Positions 6,030 through 15,056 of a stretch of DNA of 46,602 nucleotides are shown in pieces; the first letter of the stretch is position 1, and the number at the start of each line of letters is the position of its first letter. The DNA comes from a virus, in IMG/VR virus record IMGVR_UViG_3300032236_001956, positions 1 to 46,602 of that record. The stretch is one strand, 5' to 3'. Position numbers and translations under genes: made by a program. The notes under the pieces are model-generated. The model saw only the letters and a program-made list of their open reading frames with translations, did not search any database and was not told the DNA's origin.

Positions 6030-8765
6030 TTAATAGGGGAGAATTACTGAACGACCGTTGATATCAACGGCAGGAGCATCTCCAGGGGATTGCCAAGCAG
6101 GGTATATGGAAGGAACTGCTGAAGGACTAGAAGGACCAGATTGCACTTTTTGGTTACTCTCACTGAGCTTTCTTGCCTCAATACTCTTCATAATAGGATT
6201 AGCATGTTGACTCTGAGTGTCTTTGAAACTTTTCAAAGTTTGAATAAACTGGCCCTCTTTGAAAGTATTTGTAACTTCCCATACACTATAATATCCATCC
6301 ACTACTTGGGTATCGCCTGTGAAATCCATATATCCAGTGTCTTCATTTTGTATTTGCCCGCTGCGGAATTTCAGATAAAACATATTGTCCCCACCCAAAA
6401 GTTCCACATAATCTTTGCTTAACTCATTTAACTTGTCGGGAACTTTTGCATTTTGTTCCACATTGCCATGACCCATCCAATAGGGGTCTCCCCGGATATC
6501 CATGGAAATGTTCATCATTTCCTTATTGATACTGTCAAAATTACCCGTGACTGCACCAAATAGTGTTCTGCTAACAGGCAAGTTTAAGGGATCTTTGCTG
6601 GTGTCTTGCGGTTTAGCACTTGCTGTTCCTTGATTGGTGTTTGCAGAGTTTGCTTCTCTATTGGGTTTTACTGTGTTAAAAAATGGCATTGTGGTATCTA
6701 CATCCAAGATTTTTTGGTCCTCAGCAAAAATTCCACCTTGATTGAATGCAGTTGTCAATTTGGCATTACTTTGTAATATTTGGTTTACAAGTGTGTTACT
6801 GCCTAATGCCCCCGCTACTGGATCAGTAAAACTCACAAAAGCATCTGCCCTAGTTCTTAATTCTGCTGCCTCCCGTGCAGCGGCATTGTCTTTAATTTCT
6901 TGCTGTACAGAGGCAAGCTCAGCTTTGGCATTAGCAATATCTGCTTGTAATTTATTACGTGCATCAAATACATCCCGGCTTACTCCAGGATTGGACCGTT
7001 TCAAGATATCAGGAACTAGGGGATTTGCTAGGTATTTCTGGAGGCTAGATTTGCGATCATCTAGCTCTTTGGCTTTTTGTACAGCAGTTCTATATCTTAA
7101 ATCATGGGCTGCCCAAGGTGCACTATTTTCTGCTGTCACAGCTCCCTGAACCGCATTGCTTGCAGTGTTGAATCCGCCATAAGCCGGGGTACTAATAGTC
7201 CAAAAATGGTTGATTTTAAAATCAAAACGTATGATGTCTAAATTTTGTCCGGTGTAAATCCATTCATATTTTTTGGCGATACGCCCGTTGCGCAACATAT
7301 ATAGGATTTTTTCTGCTTGTATGGCTGCACCTTCGGCTTTTCTCACACTAGGGATATCATCTCGCACACGTACTTCCTCATAGGGTATTAATGTGTAAGT
7401 GATTTTTTTGACATAATCTCCTGCATAGGTGTCAAACCCAATATACTCCATTTGGCAATGCAGCTTAATGTTTTTCCTTATACTATTGAGTGGCATACCC
7501 TGGCTGCTGCTTGTGCTATCTGTTCCCAACATCCAAGCTTCTGCTTGATTTGCCAAACTTATTACATAATATACCATTTGACCTACGTCGGTTCCGGAAC
7601 TTATTGTGAGTTTTACTTCATTGCCATCCCTTTTGGGTGTCATGTTGCTTGCATATTGATCATTCTCTAAAACTTTTCCTGGATTAATATCCCAAGATTT
7701 AAAATCATTTGGCAAAACAAATTCATATTTTGTAAGCGGTGCGGTTCCCAACGCCAATCTTACGGCATTTGTATTCAATGCATCTGTCAGTTTACTGAAA
7801 AATTCTCCTACTTTTGTAGCACCTATAACCACCGTTTTATCACTCATGGCCACAGTATTTTCAAAACCATGCTGACCATCAAACAAGCCAGTTATCTCAT
7901 AAGTGGCACCTGATTCCGTACCGCCCAGAGTCATATCTGTTATGGTTACTCTGTACAACTTGTAAAACAAGCCTGAAGCTACGGGGGAGCCATCTTCATT
8001 ATATCCTGTAAAGTATACTTCAATGAAATACTTGCCACGTTGCCAATTGTTGATACCATAGGCTTGCGCAGAACTCCTGATGCGGTCAGGCAAGCTGAAC
8101 CCCAGGGGCTCTGTAATCACCATGGTCCAGTTGACACTGGGCATGTTTCTCGTTAATCCCGTAGTACCTGTGAGATTTCTGAATGTAAATTCTCTAATAT
8201 TAAAACCGGCTGTCACGCCACTTTCTGCAATCACTATTTTGGGAATATTGTCCACAGCGTGTTTACTTGTAGAGGATATTGTTTCGCTATTTTTTTCTGT
8301 GCTGACCCAAAACTTCACATGGTAGGTGTAATTGTTATATTCATCCAAGGGATTGGGTTTGATTGATTTGGCAACAAGAGCAGCGATGTCAATTTTGGGT
8401 GCTATGCTGGGAGAAAATACACCATCCTGAATTGGGCTAGTTGGGGCATATTGATCCCACGCTATTGCCTCTTCGGTTTTTTGACTAGTTGGTGTAAACC
8501 CTTCTTCGGGAGGCACAGAAGTGGCAAGTGATCCACTTGGCAGTGTTTTTCTAGCATTTTCTGTAAGTTTTGCTCTTGCGTCGACCTGGGCCTGCTGTTG
8601 AGCTTGCCCAATAGAATCAGCAGCGTCTCTCGCAGCAATTCTATCTGCTCTGCTTCTGGGGCCCAATGTAGGTTGAACATTAGTATCAAGTGGCTGAGGA
8701 TTAGCAGGTGTTGGGTCTCTGCCTCCCAACCAGGATGGTAAAATACCCGAAAGAAAACCCGACAT
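6030..8765 (-). CDS. large baseplate/tail protein, probably hub
   Basis: The product has 911 residues. The N-terminal 130 are low-complexity, polar and rich in A, Q and P. A segment NPLDEYNNYTYHVKFWVS (about 137-155) resembles the start of structural domains seen in large T4-like baseplate proteins. The middle has many beta-type stretches, and a coiled-coil-like segment (about 580-640, DDRKSSLQKYL, KAELASVQQEIKDNAAAREA) follows. The start overlaps the stop of the gp53-like gene by one base. Lying between gene 53 and gene 5 equivalents, it may do the work of gp27, the hub partner of gp5, but I see no convincing sequence match to gp27. The motif QDGVFSP is shared with the tail protein at 9070-9909. 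Confidence 0.6.
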   Translation of the reverse strand: MSGFLSGILPSWLGGRDPTPANPQPLDTNVQPTLGPRSRADRIAARDAADSIGQAQQQAQVDARAKLTENARKTLPSGSLATSVPPEEGFTPTSQKTEEAIAWDQYAPTSPIQDGVFSPSIAPKIDIAALVAKSIKPNPLDEYNNYTYHVKFWVSTEKNSETISSTSKHAVDNIPKIVIAESGVTAGFNIREFTFRNLTGTTGLTRNMPSVNWTMVITEPLGFSLPDRIRSSAQAYGINNWQRGKYFIEVYFTGYNEDGSPVASGLFYKLYRVTITDMTLGGTESGATYEITGLFDGQHGFENTVAMSDKTVVIGATKVGEFFSKLTDALNTNAVRLALGTAPLTKYEFVLPNDFKSWDINPGKVLENDQYASNMTPKRDGNEVKLTISSGTDVGQMVYYVISLANQAEAWMLGTDSTSSSQGMPLNSIRKNIKLHCQMEYIGFDTYAGDYVKKITYTLIPYEEVRVRDDIPSVRKAEGAAIQAEKILYMLRNGRIAKKYEWIYTGQNLDIIRFDFKINHFWTISTPAYGGFNTASNAVQGAVTAENSAPWAAHDLRYRTAVQKAKELDDRKSSLQKYLANPLVPDILKRSNPGVSRDVFDARNKLQADIANAKAELASVQQEIKDNAAAREAAELRTRADAFVSFTDPVAGALGSNTLVNQILQSNAKLTTAFNQGGIFAEDQKILDVDTTMPFFNTVKPNREANSANTNQGTASAKPQDTSKDPLNLPVSRTLFGAVTGNFDSINKEMMNISMDIRGDPYWMGHGNVEQNAKVPDKLNELSKDYVELLGGDNMFYLKFRSGQIQNEDTGYMDFTGDTQVVDGYYSVWEVTNTFKEGQFIQTLKSFKDTQSQHANPIMKSIEARKLSESNQKVQSGPSSPSAVPSIYPAWQSPGDAPAVDINGRSVILPY

Positions 8766-9073
8766 TACAATAATCCTGTTAAGTTAGATTTGCTGGGAAT
8801 TAACACTTGAATACCCGGAACCATGTCGTAAATTGGATCTTTTATAGTATTCACATTGTAGACTGAAAATACCCACCAAAGTTTTGGTGTGCCATACCAA
8901 TCATAGCTTAATAGATCAGGTCTATGTCGATACTTTTCTCCCAGGTAGATATATTGATCTTCAGTGCTATAACTCAGCGTCGGCACTGTCCAATGATCTA
9001 AATATGTAACATACTTATTTGTTTGAGGAGTAACACTGTAGGGACTGCTGGCATTATATATTGCAGATATCAT
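8765..9073 (-). CDS. 53: baseplate wedge protein gp53-like
   Basis: The start at 9073 was preferred over the longer ORF from 9127 because GGAGG lies 6 bases upstream and the ATG forms an ATGA overlap with the preceding gene's stop; the longer form would overlap that gene by 58 bases. The product has 102 residues. The stretch YLGEKYRHRPDLLSYDWYG followed by LWWVFSVYNVN and a final IQVLIPS is the pattern of gp53, whose C-terminal half is LysM-like and holds adjacent wedges together. T4 gp53 is about twice as long, so this is a minimal version. It belongs to the minus-strand baseplate operon. Confidence 0.75.
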   Translation of the reverse strand: MISAIYNASSPYSVTPQTNKYVTYLDHWTVPTLSYSTEDQYIYLGEKYRHRPDLLSYDWYGTPKLWWVFSVYNVNTIKDPIYDMVPGIQVLIPSKSNLTGLL

Positions 9074-9909
9074 ATCCATCCTCCACTTGTCAAATACTCC
9101 CCAGCGCGAAATCGATCCAAACTCCATTCTCTTAGTTTTTTTGGACTGTGCTGTATGGTCAAGTTTACTGAGATATCAAATAATGCGGGTATTCTGGTTA
9201 AACCTCCGCCGGGAACATTTACTCCAATGTAGTCAGGGTCAGGGGGCAGTGTGACAGAAAATCCTGTTACAACAACAGGCAGTGCTCGAAACATTGCTGC
9301 ACCATGAGCTTCAAAAATCAATATGGGCGGAGGAGTGCCTGGCTGAGGATCAACACTTGATCCAAAACTCATCTTGGTTACGGTTCGCAAAAAATGTATG
9401 CATGCCAAATTATAGAGTGCTTCCTGTGTTGTTTGGCTTGAGAAACTACCCTGGACTGCAAGTTTGGTGGCGGGCGTTCGATTATATGCAAGTATTTCTT
9501 GATTGCTGTGAACAGGAGACATGTCAGAATAAGTTACTTCTTGATTGTATGTGATAGTAGGAGTATAGGGCCATACCATACCACCAGTTTCTTTTAATAC
9601 ACTTGCGGGACCTGCGTAAACTAATGTGTTGGCTCTAAAATTATCTTTGGCCCTCAGCCTTGCTCGGAGATCATTTACAGGTGCAACAGGAGGGCTTGCA
9701 ACTACCAAATCACTGGGATCCTGGTCCCTACGTGACGTACGGGTGGCTATCATATTTATAGGCGTGTTACCCTCAACTGGGCTAAACACCCCGTCTTGAA
9801 CGGCACTCACCATAGTGGGATACACATATTCGTCCCGACCTCCTTCCCGCGTGGGCCTATCTTGTTGAGCCATGGGAACTCTGCTTCCAAACCCTGCACT
9901 TTCAACCAT
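9070..9909 (-). CDS. tail/baseplate structural protein
   Basis: This 279-residue protein is first in the minus-strand baseplate operon, directly behind a late promoter. The ATG at 9909 is chosen, with AAAGGG about 10 bases upstream; a GTG at 9918 would be too close. A disordered N-terminal 80 residues includes QDGVFSP and precedes a compact domain starting LVYAGPASVLKETGGMVWPY and continuing YNRTPATKLAVQGSFSSQT and IHFLRTVTKMSFG. I recognise this domain from structural proteins of T4-like environmental phages, where the role is usually unassigned. The position suggests a tube cap or baseplate-tube connector similar to gp48 or gp54, which is inference. Confidence 0.6.
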   Translation of the reverse strand: MVESAGFGSRVPMAQQDRPTREGGRDEYVYPTMVSAVQDGVFSPVEGNTPINMIATRTSRRDQDPSDLVVASPPVAPVNDLRARLRAKDNFRANTLVYAGPASVLKETGGMVWPYTPTITYNQEVTYSDMSPVHSNQEILAYNRTPATKLAVQGSFSSQTTQEALYNLACIHFLRTVTKMSFGSSVDPQPGTPPPILIFEAHGAAMFRALPVVVTGFSVTLPPDPDYIGVNVPGGGLTRIPALFDISVNLTIQHSPKKLREWSLDRFRAGEYLTSGGWI

Positions 9910-9938
9910 AAATATCACACCCTTTGAATGTCATGTGT

Positions 9939-9946
9939 TATTTATC
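9939..9946 (-). promoter_or_regulatory. T4-type late promoter
   Basis: GATAAATA on the minus strand. The predicted +1 at 9933 gives a 24-base leader containing AAAGGG before the ATG at 9909. It drives the minus-strand baseplate block. Confidence 0.75.
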
Positions 9947-9965
9947 AGGTGAAATCTTGGCTATT

Positions 9966-9995
9966 TCGACTGTGAGATAGACCATTCAATATAAT
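9966..9995 (+). promoter_or_regulatory. probable sigma70 promoter of gene 55
   Basis: A perfect TATAAT (9990-9995) lies 18 bases after TCGACT (9966-9971), 20 bases before the gp55 start. A host-type promoter is what one expects for the gene that makes the late sigma factor. Confidence 0.5.
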
Positions 9996-10015
9996 CAAGG
10001 GTTTGGAGAAACCGC

Positions 10016-10840
10016 ATGATCCCTACCCCTGTAGTAAAAGTAAAATACCTTACCAACAAAGACCTATTAGAGCAAATACACGTCAGTAAAAAGAGTTACT
10101 GTAGCTTTCTGGAACCTGCCTATGGTGATTATGATGTCATAACACATGATTTGGCAACCATTACACCGGAAGTGCTGGTGCAGGCTAGACAAAAACGTGC
10201 CGAGATACTTAGCCTCCGGGCCAAGAAGGCAGCACAGGCACTGGGAGAAAAAAATCCTCAGGTAAAAATAGACCCCGAGACCATAGATCTCGAAGGTGTG
10301 GTTGTGAGACTCATGACTTATGATCACATACCACCTCACCCAGTTAAAGCACTATCAGGCAAAACCAACGCCGAGCGCCATGTCAAAGTGAACTTTCCGG
10401 CATTTCAGCATTTTGTGTTTAGAGAAGGAGCATGGTTGTGTGTGGGCAAGAGCCACTGGCGGGGTGGTTTGCAGAACGGCGAGTTTTGTGTGTCACACGG
10501 CAAAATGACCAATAAACTGGCCATGATGTTCATGAAGCTGGTGGAAAAATACGGCAGAAAAGGCAACTGGCGGGGATATACCTACAATGACGAAATGCAA
10601 TGCCAAGCGCTGTTGCAGCTGAGTCAGATTGGTTTGCAGTTTGACGAAAGCCGCAGTGAAAATCCCTTTGCATATTATACAGCCGCAGTGACCAACAGCT
10701 TCACTCGCATACTCAACACTGAAAAACGCAATCAAAATATCCGTGATGATCTGCTCATCATGCACGGCAGCTTGCCCAGTTATACTCGACAAACAGACAA
10801 CGATATTGCACAAAAGGCAGCTGGCGATTTGCCCGCTTGA
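10016..10840 (+). CDS. 55: late-transcription sigma factor gp55
   Basis: The product has 274 residues. It begins VKYLTNKDLLEQI, like the T4 gp55 N-terminus (NNKELLQAI). At about 185-245 it has a sigma region 2-like segment (GYTYNDEMQCQALLQLSQI, FDESRSENPFAYYTAAVTN, FTRILNTEKRNQNIRDDL) that parallels gp55's GYTQSWKQEM, FDETKYKNPHAYIT and FVQRIKKERK. gp55 binds host RNA polymerase core and recognises the TATAAATA late promoters, and the window contains 18 of those. It is longer than T4 gp55 (185 residues) because of an insert at about 60-170. GGAG lies 8 bases before the ATG. The genes downstream are 47 and 46, also near 55 in T4-like genomes. Confidence 0.85.
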   Translation: MIPTPVVKVKYLTNKDLLEQIHVSKKSYCSFLEPAYGDYDVITHDLATITPEVLVQARQKRAEILSLRAKKAAQALGEKNPQVKIDPETIDLEGVVVRLMTYDHIPPHPVKALSGKTNAERHVKVNFPAFQHFVFREGAWLCVGKSHWRGGLQNGEFCVSHGKMTNKLAMMFMKLVEKYGRKGNWRGYTYNDEMQCQALLQLSQIGLQFDESRSENPFAYYTAAVTNSFTRILNTEKRNQNIRDDLLIMHGSLPSYTRQTDNDIAQKAAGDLPA

Positions 10841-10866
10841 TTAGCACAGATGCCATGTGTTAGAAT
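10837..10866 (+). promoter_or_regulatory. possible promoter giving a leaderless gene 47 mRNA
   Basis: TTGATT (10837-10842), an 18-base spacer and TAGAAT (10861-10866) with a TG-T extension in front. A start 7 bases after the -10 box would fall on the A of the gene 47 ATG at 10873. There is no Shine-Dalgarno sequence before that ATG, which fits, but the promoter match is moderate. Confidence 0.35.
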
Positions 10867-10872
10867 AGGCAC

Positions 10873-11901
10873 ATGGCATCAGCAAACACACCCCCGGACT
10901 TCAGTCATGTTGCAGTGTTTACAGATCTGCATTATGGCATGCGAAACAACAGTCGCGAGCACAACATTGCCTGCGAAGAATTTGTCAAATGGTTCATAGC
11001 GCAGGCCACATCACGTGGCATCAAGACGTGCTTCTTCCTGGGCGATTACCACCATGTGCGCAGTGCAATCAACATCAGCACCTTGAACTACAGCGTGGCT
11101 GGTTTGAGAATGCTCAACGCTGCATTTGACAATGTGTATTTCATAATTGGCAATCATGACTTGTATTTCCGTGACAAACTGGAAATCCACAGCATCCCCT
11201 ACATCACAGAATTTCCCAACATCCATCTCATTGATCGCGTAACCACTGTGGGCGACCACACCTTTGTGCCCTGGTTGGTAAATGATCAGTGGCAGAACAT
11301 GCAGCACATACAGACACCCTATGTTTGGGGGCACTTTGAGCTGCCGCGTTTCAAGATGAATGCCATGGTGGAGATGCCCGATCACGGCACACTCAACAGC
11401 GGACATTTTGCACGACAAAAGGCAGTCTACAGCGGACATTTCCACAAGCGACAACAACTGGGAAATATTCAATACGTGGGCAATGCCTTTCCACATGATT
11501 TCAGCGATGCCTGGGACGATGCACGTGGCATGATGTTTTGGAGGCCCGGTGTGGATCCGGAATTTGCAGCTTGGCCCGCTGCACCGCGCTATCGTGTGTT
11601 GCCTCTCAGCCAGCTATTATTGAATCCTGCACAGCATCTGCAACCACAGAACTTGGTGAGAGTTTCCATGGACACAGACAGCAGCTATGAAGATCAGCAG
11701 TTTGTGAGAGATTTGCTGGAGATTTGTTACGATTTCCGTGACCTTGTTTTCCAGACCCAAGCAGCCGATACTCAGGAACTGCTAGACGATGCTCAGGTAG
11801 ATTTTGAAAGTGTGGACACCATCGTGATAAGCCATCTCAACAGCATCGAGAGCAAAACCATCAGCAACAAAACCCTTGTTGAACTTTATCAGAGTCTGTA
11901 A
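10873..11901 (+). CDS. 47: recombination nuclease subunit gp47 (Mre11-like)
   Basis: The 342-residue product has the metallophosphoesterase motifs of SbcD/Mre11: D18 and H20 (TDLHYG), GDYHH (57-61), GNHD (93-96) and SGHFHKR (187-193). With the Rad50-like gp46 made by the next gene it forms the nuclease-ATPase that resects double-strand ends and degrades host DNA, feeding recombination-dependent replication. The gp46 ATG follows 2 bases after this gene's stop, so the subunits are translationally linked. No ribosome binding site is visible before the ATG. The length is like T4 gp47 (339). Confidence 0.93.
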   Translation: MASANTPPDFSHVAVFTDLHYGMRNNSREHNIACEEFVKWFIAQATSRGIKTCFFLGDYHHVRSAINISTLNYSVAGLRMLNAAFDNVYFIIGNHDLYFRDKLEIHSIPYITEFPNIHLIDRVTTVGDHTFVPWLVNDQWQNMQHIQTPYVWGHFELPRFKMNAMVEMPDHGTLNSGHFARQKAVYSGHFHKRQQLGNIQYVGNAFPHDFSDAWDDARGMMFWRPGVDPEFAAWPAAPRYRVLPLSQLLLNPAQHLQPQNLVRVSMDTDSSYEDQQFVRDLLEICYDFRDLVFQTQAADTQELLDDAQVDFESVDTIVISHLNSIESKTISNKTLVELYQSL

Positions 11902-11903
11902 TC

Positions 11904-13676
11904 ATGTTGACACTAAAAAAGATTGAAATCCGCAACTTTCTCAGTGTGGGTAATGTGGTGCAAACAGTGCAGCTCAACCGAGCAGGCATGACCCTGGTGC
12001 TGGGCGAAAACCAGGACCTGGGCGGCAACGGCAACCGAAACGGCGTAGGCAAAACCAGCCTGCTGAATGCCATAAGTTATGCGCTATACGGCAAAGCTCT
12101 AAGCAGCATAAAACGCAATAATCTCATCAATAGAATCAATGGCAAAAACATGTCTGTGAGCATAGAGTTCACAGTGGGCGCACATAGTTACCGCATTGAA
12201 CGAGGACGCAGCCCCAATTTTTTCCGCTATCTTGTAGACGACAAAACAGTCAATGCAGCCGACACTGACGAAGCACAGGGCGAAAACAGCGAGACGCAGA
12301 AAACCATCGATGCTGTGTTGGGCATGACTCACACCATGTTTTGCAACATTGTGGCGCTCAACACCTACACAATCCCGTTCCTCAGTCAGGGCTCAGGCAA
12401 ACAACGCGAGCTCATTGAAGAACTGTTGCTGATCACCATGTTGAGCACCAAGGCCGAACGTCTCAAAGAACGCATACGCAACAGCAAGATTGCCTACGAT
12501 CAGGAAGAACTGCGTCTCAAAACTATCAAGAACAGCAACGACAGAATTCAAACCACCTTGGATCAATTGTTGACTCGCATGGTGAAATGGCAAGATGATC
12601 ACGATGTGAAAATTGCCGAGTTGCACGCATCAGTGCTCAGTTTGGAAAAACTGGATATTGATGCAGAAATTGCCGCACACAAAACGCTGGCAGATCTCAA
12701 GACCTATCGACAGGCATTGGCTGATGAACAGCGCCTGTTGCTGGGTAAAAATCGTCACATGAGTCAGCTACAGGCGCAGTTGGTGAAAGTTGCAGAAAAC
12801 CATTCCACTGCCAATGACAGCGAATGTCCCATGTGCAAACAGGGCTTGGCCGAACACATTCACAGCAGCATCATTGCTGATTTGGAAGCACAGTTGGTAA
12901 TGTTGGACGGTCAAATACAACCCCTGCAGGAGGAAATAGATCGGCATCAGGCAGATATCTCCGCACTGCAAGATGCCATTGCCAGCATACCTGTTCCTGA
13001 ACCCTTCTATAAAAACCTGGAAGATGCCTACAACCATCGCAACACAGTGGCCAATTTGCGTTATGAAATCGAACGCATGGAAAATGACACCAACCCCTAT
13101 CTGTCACAGCGAGACAGTCTCAATACCACAATGCAGCCAATCAGTCATGATGTTTTGAATCAATTGGCCACTTTGAAGGAGCATGAGGAGTTCTTGCTCA
13201 AACTACTCACCAACAAAGACAGTTTCATCCGCAAAAAGATCATCGATCAGAACTTGGCCTATCTCAATGTGCGACTGCAAGACTATCTCACCAAACTGGG
13301 CCTGCCACATCAGGTCAGGTTCCAGAACGATCTCAGTGTGGAAATCAGCTTGCTGGGTCAGGATCTGGACTTTGACAATCTCAGCCGCGGCGAGCGCACA
13401 CGCCTGATCCTGGGATTGAGCTGGAGTTTCCGTGATATTTGGGAAAGCAACAACCAGCCCATCAATTTGATCTTTGTGGACGAGCTACTGGATCAAGGCC
13501 TGGATCAGATGGGTCTGGAAAAGAGTGTGGAAGTGCTAAAAGGCATCAGCCGAGATCGTCACAAAAACGTGCTGTTGATCAGCCATCGTGACGAACTCAT
13601 AAGCCGAGTCAGCAACGTGCTCACTGTGATCAAAGCTGATGGATTCACCAGCTTTGATTGGGACTATGAGTGGTGA
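11904..13676 (+). CDS. 46: recombination nuclease subunit gp46 (Rad50-like)
   Basis: The 590-residue SMC-type ATPase has Walker A NGVGKTSLL (46-54), a zinc hook CPMC (308-311) in the middle of a long coiled coil (about 170-440), signature motif LSRGE (493-497) and Walker B LIFVDELLD (522-530). This order is diagnostic of Rad50/SbcC and gp46. It pairs with gp47. The length is close to T4 gp46 (560). Its stop abuts the stop of the convergent nuclease gene at 13677 with no spacer or obvious terminator. Confidence 0.95.
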   Translation: MLTLKKIEIRNFLSVGNVVQTVQLNRAGMTLVLGENQDLGGNGNRNGVGKTSLLNAISYALYGKALSSIKRNNLINRINGKNMSVSIEFTVGAHSYRIERGRSPNFFRYLVDDKTVNAADTDEAQGENSETQKTIDAVLGMTHTMFCNIVALNTYTIPFLSQGSGKQRELIEELLLITMLSTKAERLKERIRNSKIAYDQEELRLKTIKNSNDRIQTTLDQLLTRMVKWQDDHDVKIAELHASVLSLEKLDIDAEIAAHKTLADLKTYRQALADEQRLLLGKNRHMSQLQAQLVKVAENHSTANDSECPMCKQGLAEHIHSSIIADLEAQLVMLDGQIQPLQEEIDRHQADISALQDAIASIPVPEPFYKNLEDAYNHRNTVANLRYEIERMENDTNPYLSQRDSLNTTMQPISHDVLNQLATLKEHEEFLLKLLTNKDSFIRKKIIDQNLAYLNVRLQDYLTKLGLPHQVRFQNDLSVEISLLGQDLDFDNLSRGERTRLILGLSWSFRDIWESNNQPINLIFVDELLDQGLDQMGLEKSVEVLKGISRDRHKNVLLISHRDELISRVSNVLTVIKADGFTSFDWDYEW

Positions 13677-14180
13677 TCAGCTTGCAGACAGCCGGGCTAT
13701 GGCATCACGGTTGTCTGCAAACAGCTTTTCAAACTCTGTAACAACATAACCCTTGTATCGGCAATGATTTTCCACCGTCAAAGTATCCAAATGTCTTGCA
13801 TCAAACGCAGCAAACGCACCACGTCGGTTTATGCGAAACACCACCACCCAGAAATCTTCCTGATCACAAACCATGACAGCCTGGTTGATCCATTTGTCCA
13901 GGATGGCAATGTCTTCGTTCTTGAGCAGGGCATGAAAGGGAAAATCAGCATAGAATTTGCTCTCGATGACCAGTCGTTGCATGTTAGTGGGTGGAATCAA
14001 ATCAGCTTTGAATGTGGCAATCTGCCCGGCATCCATTGTGGCAGCACGATGAATATTTTTGCCGCCCAGGAAGGCTCCGCTGTTGGGCACCCGGATAAAT
14101 TTGGCTTCATATAGCTTGCCGAGAAAGTCGGCAATCTTGCGTTCGCCTGTGTTGCCTTTGGCTTTTTGTGCTGTGGACAT
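13677..14180 (-). CDS. PD-(D/E)XK-like nuclease, possibly junction resolvase
   Basis: The ATG at 14180 was chosen because AGGA stands 5 bases upstream and a late promoter lies at 14204-14211; the frame extends further without an RBS. The product has 167 residues. An N-terminal GERKIADFLGKLY helix precedes RVPNSGAFLGG, then KADLIPP and LVIESKFY, the D...(E)xK spacing of PD-(D/E)XK nucleases. The layout resembles small phage Holliday junction resolvase-like proteins. T4 uses the unrelated endonuclease VII for that step, so this could replace it during packaging, in keeping with late expression. The substrate is inferred. Confidence 0.55.
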   Translation of the reverse strand: MSTAQKAKGNTGERKIADFLGKLYEAKFIRVPNSGAFLGGKNIHRAATMDAGQIATFKADLIPPTNMQRLVIESKFYADFPFHALLKNEDIAILDKWINQAVMVCDQEDFWVVVFRINRRGAFAAFDARHLDTLTVENHCRYKGYVVTEFEKLFADNRDAIARLSAS

Positions 14181-14203
14181 ATTTCCTGATCCCTGTTGTT
14201 TGT

Positions 14204-14211
14204 TATTTACC
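14204..14211 (-). promoter_or_regulatory. T4-type late promoter
   Basis: GGTAAATA on the minus strand. The predicted +1 at 14198 gives an 18-base leader with CAGGAAAT before the nuclease start at 14180. Confidence 0.65.
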
Positions 14212-14215
14212 GCAA

Positions 14216-14245
14216 TTGACTTTGCCTGGCGAAACATACAATAAT
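14216..14245 (+). promoter_or_regulatory. possible early-type promoter of the TnpB-like gene
   Basis: TTGACT (14216-14221) and AATAAT (14240-14245) with 18 bases between; TACAAT at 14237 with a 15-base spacer is an alternative. The following TAGATCAAGGA resembles the ATAGAGCAAGGA leader of the early genes. The neighbouring minus gene uses a late promoter, so the two genes would be expressed at different times. Confidence 0.45.
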
Positions 14246-14264
14246 AGATCAAGGAACCACGATA

Positions 14265-15056
14265 ATGAATCAAACAAGCACATATCATCGCAAAAATACC
14301 TGGCAGAAAACGTTCGATGTAACAGCCAACGAGGCACAGGCACGCACACTGAATCATTTCGTCAAGAACGAACTGGCATATTATCAGTTACTAAGCGGTC
14401 AATTGGGCATACGCATGCGTGCATTTCCCGAAGACTTCATCAACAACACACCCAGTTTAGAGCGGCTGTGGTTGTTTGCAGCCAAATATAATGTCACGGC
14501 TGCGCAACTGAAAGCACAACCGCAGAACAAATGGCCCACAGACATTGTGGGCTCCTGGGGCGCCATGTGGAATCGCAATGGAGAATATCTGCTGTCAAGC
14601 GGAGCAGAAACCATTATGAACCTCATGGCAACACCCTGCCATCTTCATGCCGATGTGCGTCGCAACATTGCCGAAGAAGTATTGAGCAGCATCAAGCACC
14701 AAGCTGAGATTTTGCATGCCGCTCAACACACCATGGAACTTCGCAGTGCGGTGCAAACACTTCCCGAGCATGATCATTTCACCAAGAGGCATGTTCAAGT
14801 GCCACGGCATTTGGTAAAGTGCATCTTCAATGCAGTGAAAGGCCAAAGTGAAATCACAGTGCCCTACTGCAAGGAGCCCTTGATTATTCCACAACAAGAT
14901 ATTTCCGAAAACAAATGGGATATCATGGTGATCAGCCAGGTAAATAAAGAGGCTGACAAAAACAACATGCTGCAACTCAGTCTCAGAACATCACGCAACA
15001 AATATCTCATTACATACACCGACGGTCAACGTCCCAATCGCCTCCCCAGAATGTAA
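14265..15056 (+). CDS. unknown protein with TnpB/Cas12-like ends, no RuvC domain
   Basis: The product has 263 residues and a start fixed by AAGGA 9 bases upstream. The N-terminus WQKTFDVTANEAQARTLNHF followed by VKNELAYYQLLSGQL has the strand-then-helix pattern with a conserved Gln seen at the start of TnpB/Cas12 (RLYP...Q, then YN). A helical middle (about 60-180) follows. The C-terminal 75 residues (ITVPYCKEPLIIPQQ, KWDIMVISQV, LQLSLRTSRNKYLITYTD) look like the second half of a WED-type barrel. The protein ends where RuvC-I would begin, so it could bind an RNA but not cut DNA. No DED nuclease motif, zinc ribbon or transposon end is present. Immediately downstream lie about 490 noncoding bases rich in stems. 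The fold assignment is by eye and uncertain; an unrelated phage protein remains possible. Confidence 0.4.
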   Translation: MNQTSTYHRKNTWQKTFDVTANEAQARTLNHFVKNELAYYQLLSGQLGIRMRAFPEDFINNTPSLERLWLFAAKYNVTAAQLKAQPQNKWPTDIVGSWGAMWNRNGEYLLSSGAETIMNLMATPCHLHADVRRNIAEEVLSSIKHQAEILHAAQHTMELRSAVQTLPEHDHFTKRHVQVPRHLVKCIFNAVKGQSEITVPYCKEPLIIPQQDISENKWDIMVISQVNKEADKNNMLQLSLRTSRNKYLITYTDGQRPNRLPRM